64,000 bases of DNA from Enoplolaimus lenunculus (lineage: Eukaryota; Nematoda; Enoplea; Enoplida; Thoracostomopsidae), in contig JASANG010002723.1 in the NCBI GenBank assembly GCA_030248215.1, positions 1 through 64,000 of the forward strand, written 5' to 3'. The position numbers and the translations under genes are program-made. Each line of letters opens with the position of its first letter. The first letter of the stretch is position 1. Shown here in pieces: positions 61,357 to 64,000 of this stretch. The notes below the pieces were generated by a model. That model worked only from the letters and a program-made list of their open reading frames with translations, ran no database searches and had not been told where the DNA came from.

Positions 61357-61560
61357 TTCCACAAGAAGGTATGGTGTCATTATAGGTTTCGTTTGATAAA
61401 CACGTTAACACCGCAGGGCCGTTGATCAAACTTAAATCAGAAAAGCAACTAAAGTGAACAGTTCCACCTTCTGATAAATTTCGAACATACGGATCCGTCA
61501 CTGATGGAAATTTTATTCTGAATATACCATCTACGAAGTATTCGGGTTTTGTGCATGTGC
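61357..61560 (-). CDS. Sushi (CCP) domain exon of an extracellular protein
   Basis: A 204-bp exon with acceptor ATATATTTCAG and donor GGAA|GTAAGG, in phase 1 at both ends, as is usual for CCP exons. The peptide has four cysteines in CCP order: GTCTKPEYFVDG, HFSCFSD, AVLTCLSNETY, IPSCG. The usual Trp before the last Cys is replaced by Tyr. CCP domains occur in complement regulators, adhesion proteins, selectins and some receptors. No other exon of this gene was identified, so its identity is open. Confidence 0.75.
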
Positions 61561-62791
61561 CTGAAATATATAAATCAAATTTTAATTTAAATAGAACGAT
61601 TGCATATCTATTTTGAGTCAATGTTAATGTCAGATTTTCAATTTATTTTGTTTCAAATTTTCGCTATTAAAATCTATTGCATTTGGCATGCATGTAATTT
61701 TAACTGACAGCGAACACACTTAGATTATGCGCCGTCTACTATTTTCTGCGGTTGCTGCGTGGAAATTAGACACGCGTTTTTCCAAGTACGGTTTTCAAAA
61801 ATGGTAGCAACTGGAAACTGAGAAAATCGTGTCAAGTGGTATTTGAGACATTTTATAAACGGAATTGAACACGGAACTAAGATTGTGACATTTTATGCGG
61901 GCGATATAGAAATTGACAACAAAAGATTTTCCCTTCTTTTGATACTAGGGACAACAAATTTAAATGGCAGTAATGAAAAACACATCTCCAATTTTCCATT
62001 GGGCAACTGAAACTTGAAATCACAGTGTGAATTGAATTTGGAAACAGTTTAAATTTCCTTTTTCTGTTCTTTTTAAAATCGTTAATTGTATAGGGGCTTC
62101 AATTCACCTTATCAATTTCTAGTTGATTTTTAAAAATCTGTAGCAGTGGGAAATGGAAACTTTCAAGTTCTATTTCCCGTTGCAACCGTTTTGCAAAACC
62201 GTACTTATAAAAAGGCGTCTCTAATTTGCACACAGCGGGCACCGAATAAAGTGGACGACTCATTAATGCAATGAATACCGAGAAATTTCTATTGCGGAGG
62301 CTTATGCCGAAAAACAACCTTTCGCCGAAACACAACTAAAAGATTTTGATACCAAAGAAAGGTTTACGGGACAATCAATAACACCGCTAATAGCGGCATA
62401 TTTGACCATTACAAAAAATGGGTTATCCACGCTATACTATCGGCGCTACTCTTATAAATTGTAATTGTACCCCTATGGGTCCCTGAATTCATAATTACAG
62501 TGTTTTCAAGTTAGGTTATACAAACATCACCCACATACAGCGTACCCCCATCAGATATTTGGTAGACCCTCTGAACAGCGGATACTTCATCACATTATTG
62601 AGCATTATACATGCCACATGTCACCACGTTATAGAAAGAGCAGCTGTTTTGTCCTGAGTCTGTCAGAAGGGACTACTCTCATTGCATAATACAGAGTCTG
62701 TTCAAAAAACTCTTATTGTCAGACACTGTGTCTAAACAGTGTCCACACATTTTTCTACTCCTTCCGAAGAGACTACCGCCAAAACGTACTA

Positions 62792-63412
62792 ATGCGGGGT
62801 TCGCGATATAACCGGGGCAGCTTGGGACACGTTTTGTCCCTATTAGACTATTGGGTAAGATTTTGTCTGCTAATAGACACTACATCATATTCAAAAAGTC
62901 GTATTTGTCTTCTATCATCATGTGTAGGTCACCTTTTGTCTTTCAATATCATATGATATTCGACGTATTGTCAGCGAATATCATATGATATATTTTCAAA
63001 TGTCTGCATACTTGAGGTAACATACCCAAATTGTCCTGTTGAATATCATATGATACCAGAATTTGAAAACTAAATTTTGGAATTATGACACGGTTGTTCT
63101 AAGCGGTTTTGTGCCGACTTTCCATTAATTTATTAGCACCCGAAAATTACAATGTCCCGCAGAATATCATATGATATTCTTTGTAATTTTGGAATATCAT
63201 ATGATATTCGCATAAATGTCCCTCAGTATCACGTGACATACCGACTCTCGTACACATTGATCTTCTGAGAGCGGTGGTTTGTATATAAACGTCAAATGAC
63301 ATTCGAGTATTGTCTGTTCACCCGATATGAGTGCTCGAAATTCAACTTTGACGTCGAATCAACACTTGACAAACTGTGTCCCGTCCGCCACGGTTATAAC
63401 GTGAATCCCGCA
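62792..63412. mobile_element. GCGGGRTTCACG palindrome-rich inverted-repeat element (family D)
   Basis: TGCGGGGTTCGCGATATAACC at the left is inverted against GGTTATAACGTGAATCCCGCA at the right. Five internal copies of (G)AATATCATATGATATT(C) were seen. It has inserted into a duplicated copy of the membrane-protein exon. Confidence 0.85.
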
Positions 63413-63443
63413 AACTCTCACTGTCAAGTCCTAATTTTGTCAG

Positions 63444-64000
63444 ACACTGTGTGTCCACATATTTCTATTCCTCCCGAAGGGACTACCACCAAAACGTACA
63501 AACTCTTGCTGCCAAGTCCTAATATCTTAAGAACAATCCTGTTTTGTATCGCCATTGCAGCCGTGGGTGTTACTTTTTTACTGTAACAGTGTTACGTGGA
63601 CGACCCATAAGCAGGTGAATTTACCACAAATCTTCTATTCCTTTTAACAATAGTGTTAATTTTGGAGTATTGTTACTCAAACTATTTATCGTCATCGTGA
63701 TAGGAAATATTGTCAGGGACACTGATTTCGGATCAAAGATTGTCTCCTTAGCATACATGGGTTTAAAAGTTATTAAAATCCAGCGAGTCCTGACTGGCCA
63801 TAGCAAGTGGTTAAGGGACAATTTGCTTTGGGGATCATACATGTATATATTTCTGGTGTACGTATTTGCTGTTTCCATTATAAGTTCTTTTGTCTTTTTG
63901 AATTTTTGTATTTCTGGTACTTTGTGCGTTGTTATGATTTCCTTTGCGACTTTTGTTTTTTGTTGTTATTTCGTAACTTGTCATTATTTCTTTCTCTTGT
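63444..64000 (+). CDS. Putative multi-pass membrane protein, 5' and 3' incomplete (2 exons)
   Basis: Exon 63444-63582 follows acceptor TAATTTTGTCAG and reads ISIPPEGTTTKTYKLLLPSP then a hydrophobic helix (ILFCIAIAAVGVTFLL). A 71-bp intron (GTAACAG to TTTTAACAATAG) joins in phase to a frame open from 63654 to the window end. That part has further hydrophobic stretches (LLLKLFIVIVIGNIV, YMYIFLVYVFAVSII). The PPEGT motif before a helix recalls the entry to helix 1 of GABA-B-type class C receptors, but what follows does not clearly match, so the name is withheld. The T-rich 3' part would rarely show stops by chance, so exon 2 is weaker. Confidence 0.33.

Overview
The window is metazoan nuclear DNA: AT-rich, with GT-AG introns, extracellular and signalling domain exons, and more transposable-element debris than host sequence. 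Several interspersed repeats carry (CCTAAG)n, i.e. TTAGGC, which is the telomere hexamer of nematodes. That is only a hint; nothing seen fixes the phylum.

Host genes, mostly on the minus strand, were found by reading splice-bounded exons and checking that intron phases agree. At the left edge are three exons of a ZFYVE19/ANCHR-like abscission-checkpoint gene (113-1203). A fibronectin-III-like exon lies at 20478-20966. A four-exon gene for a four-helix, claudin-superfamily-like membrane protein covers 30408-33126. A DEG/ENaC sodium-channel gene is spread over at least seven clear exons and three tentative ones between 43427 and 55228. A sushi (CCP) exon lies at 61357-61560. A plus-strand membrane-protein gene runs off the right edge (63444-64000). 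Two weaker orphan exons are at 26104-26328 and 40822-40920.

Mobile DNA: 3695-11621 is an LTR retroelement with near-identical 989-bp LTRs. It has a Gag ORF with two zinc knuckles and a second long ORF of unknown type, but no recognisable protease, reverse transcriptase, RNase H or integrase. It looks like a non-autonomous, Gag-bearing LTR element. A 16-nt hairpin motif (GGGC-N8-GCCC) recurs nine times through its interior. A tRNA-derived SINE with a long poly-A tail abuts its left end.

The rest is a dense set of small inverted-repeat families: TA-flanked CACTG elements of two kinds, a GCGGGRTTCACG family full of GAATATCATATGATATTC palindromes, tRNA-Gly-like elements bounded by TTAACCC inverted repeats, the TTAGGC family, GCGGATCC and GTAGCCAGCTCA families, and several large foldbacks. 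Tandem arrays include a 65-bp satellite, an 80-bp higher-order repeat inside a claudin-like intron, a 1.3-kb CTGTCCCAA minisatellite and a 500-bp GTT/GTC/GTA microsatellite. These elements have enlarged the introns of the DEG/ENaC and claudin-like genes and have inserted into one another.
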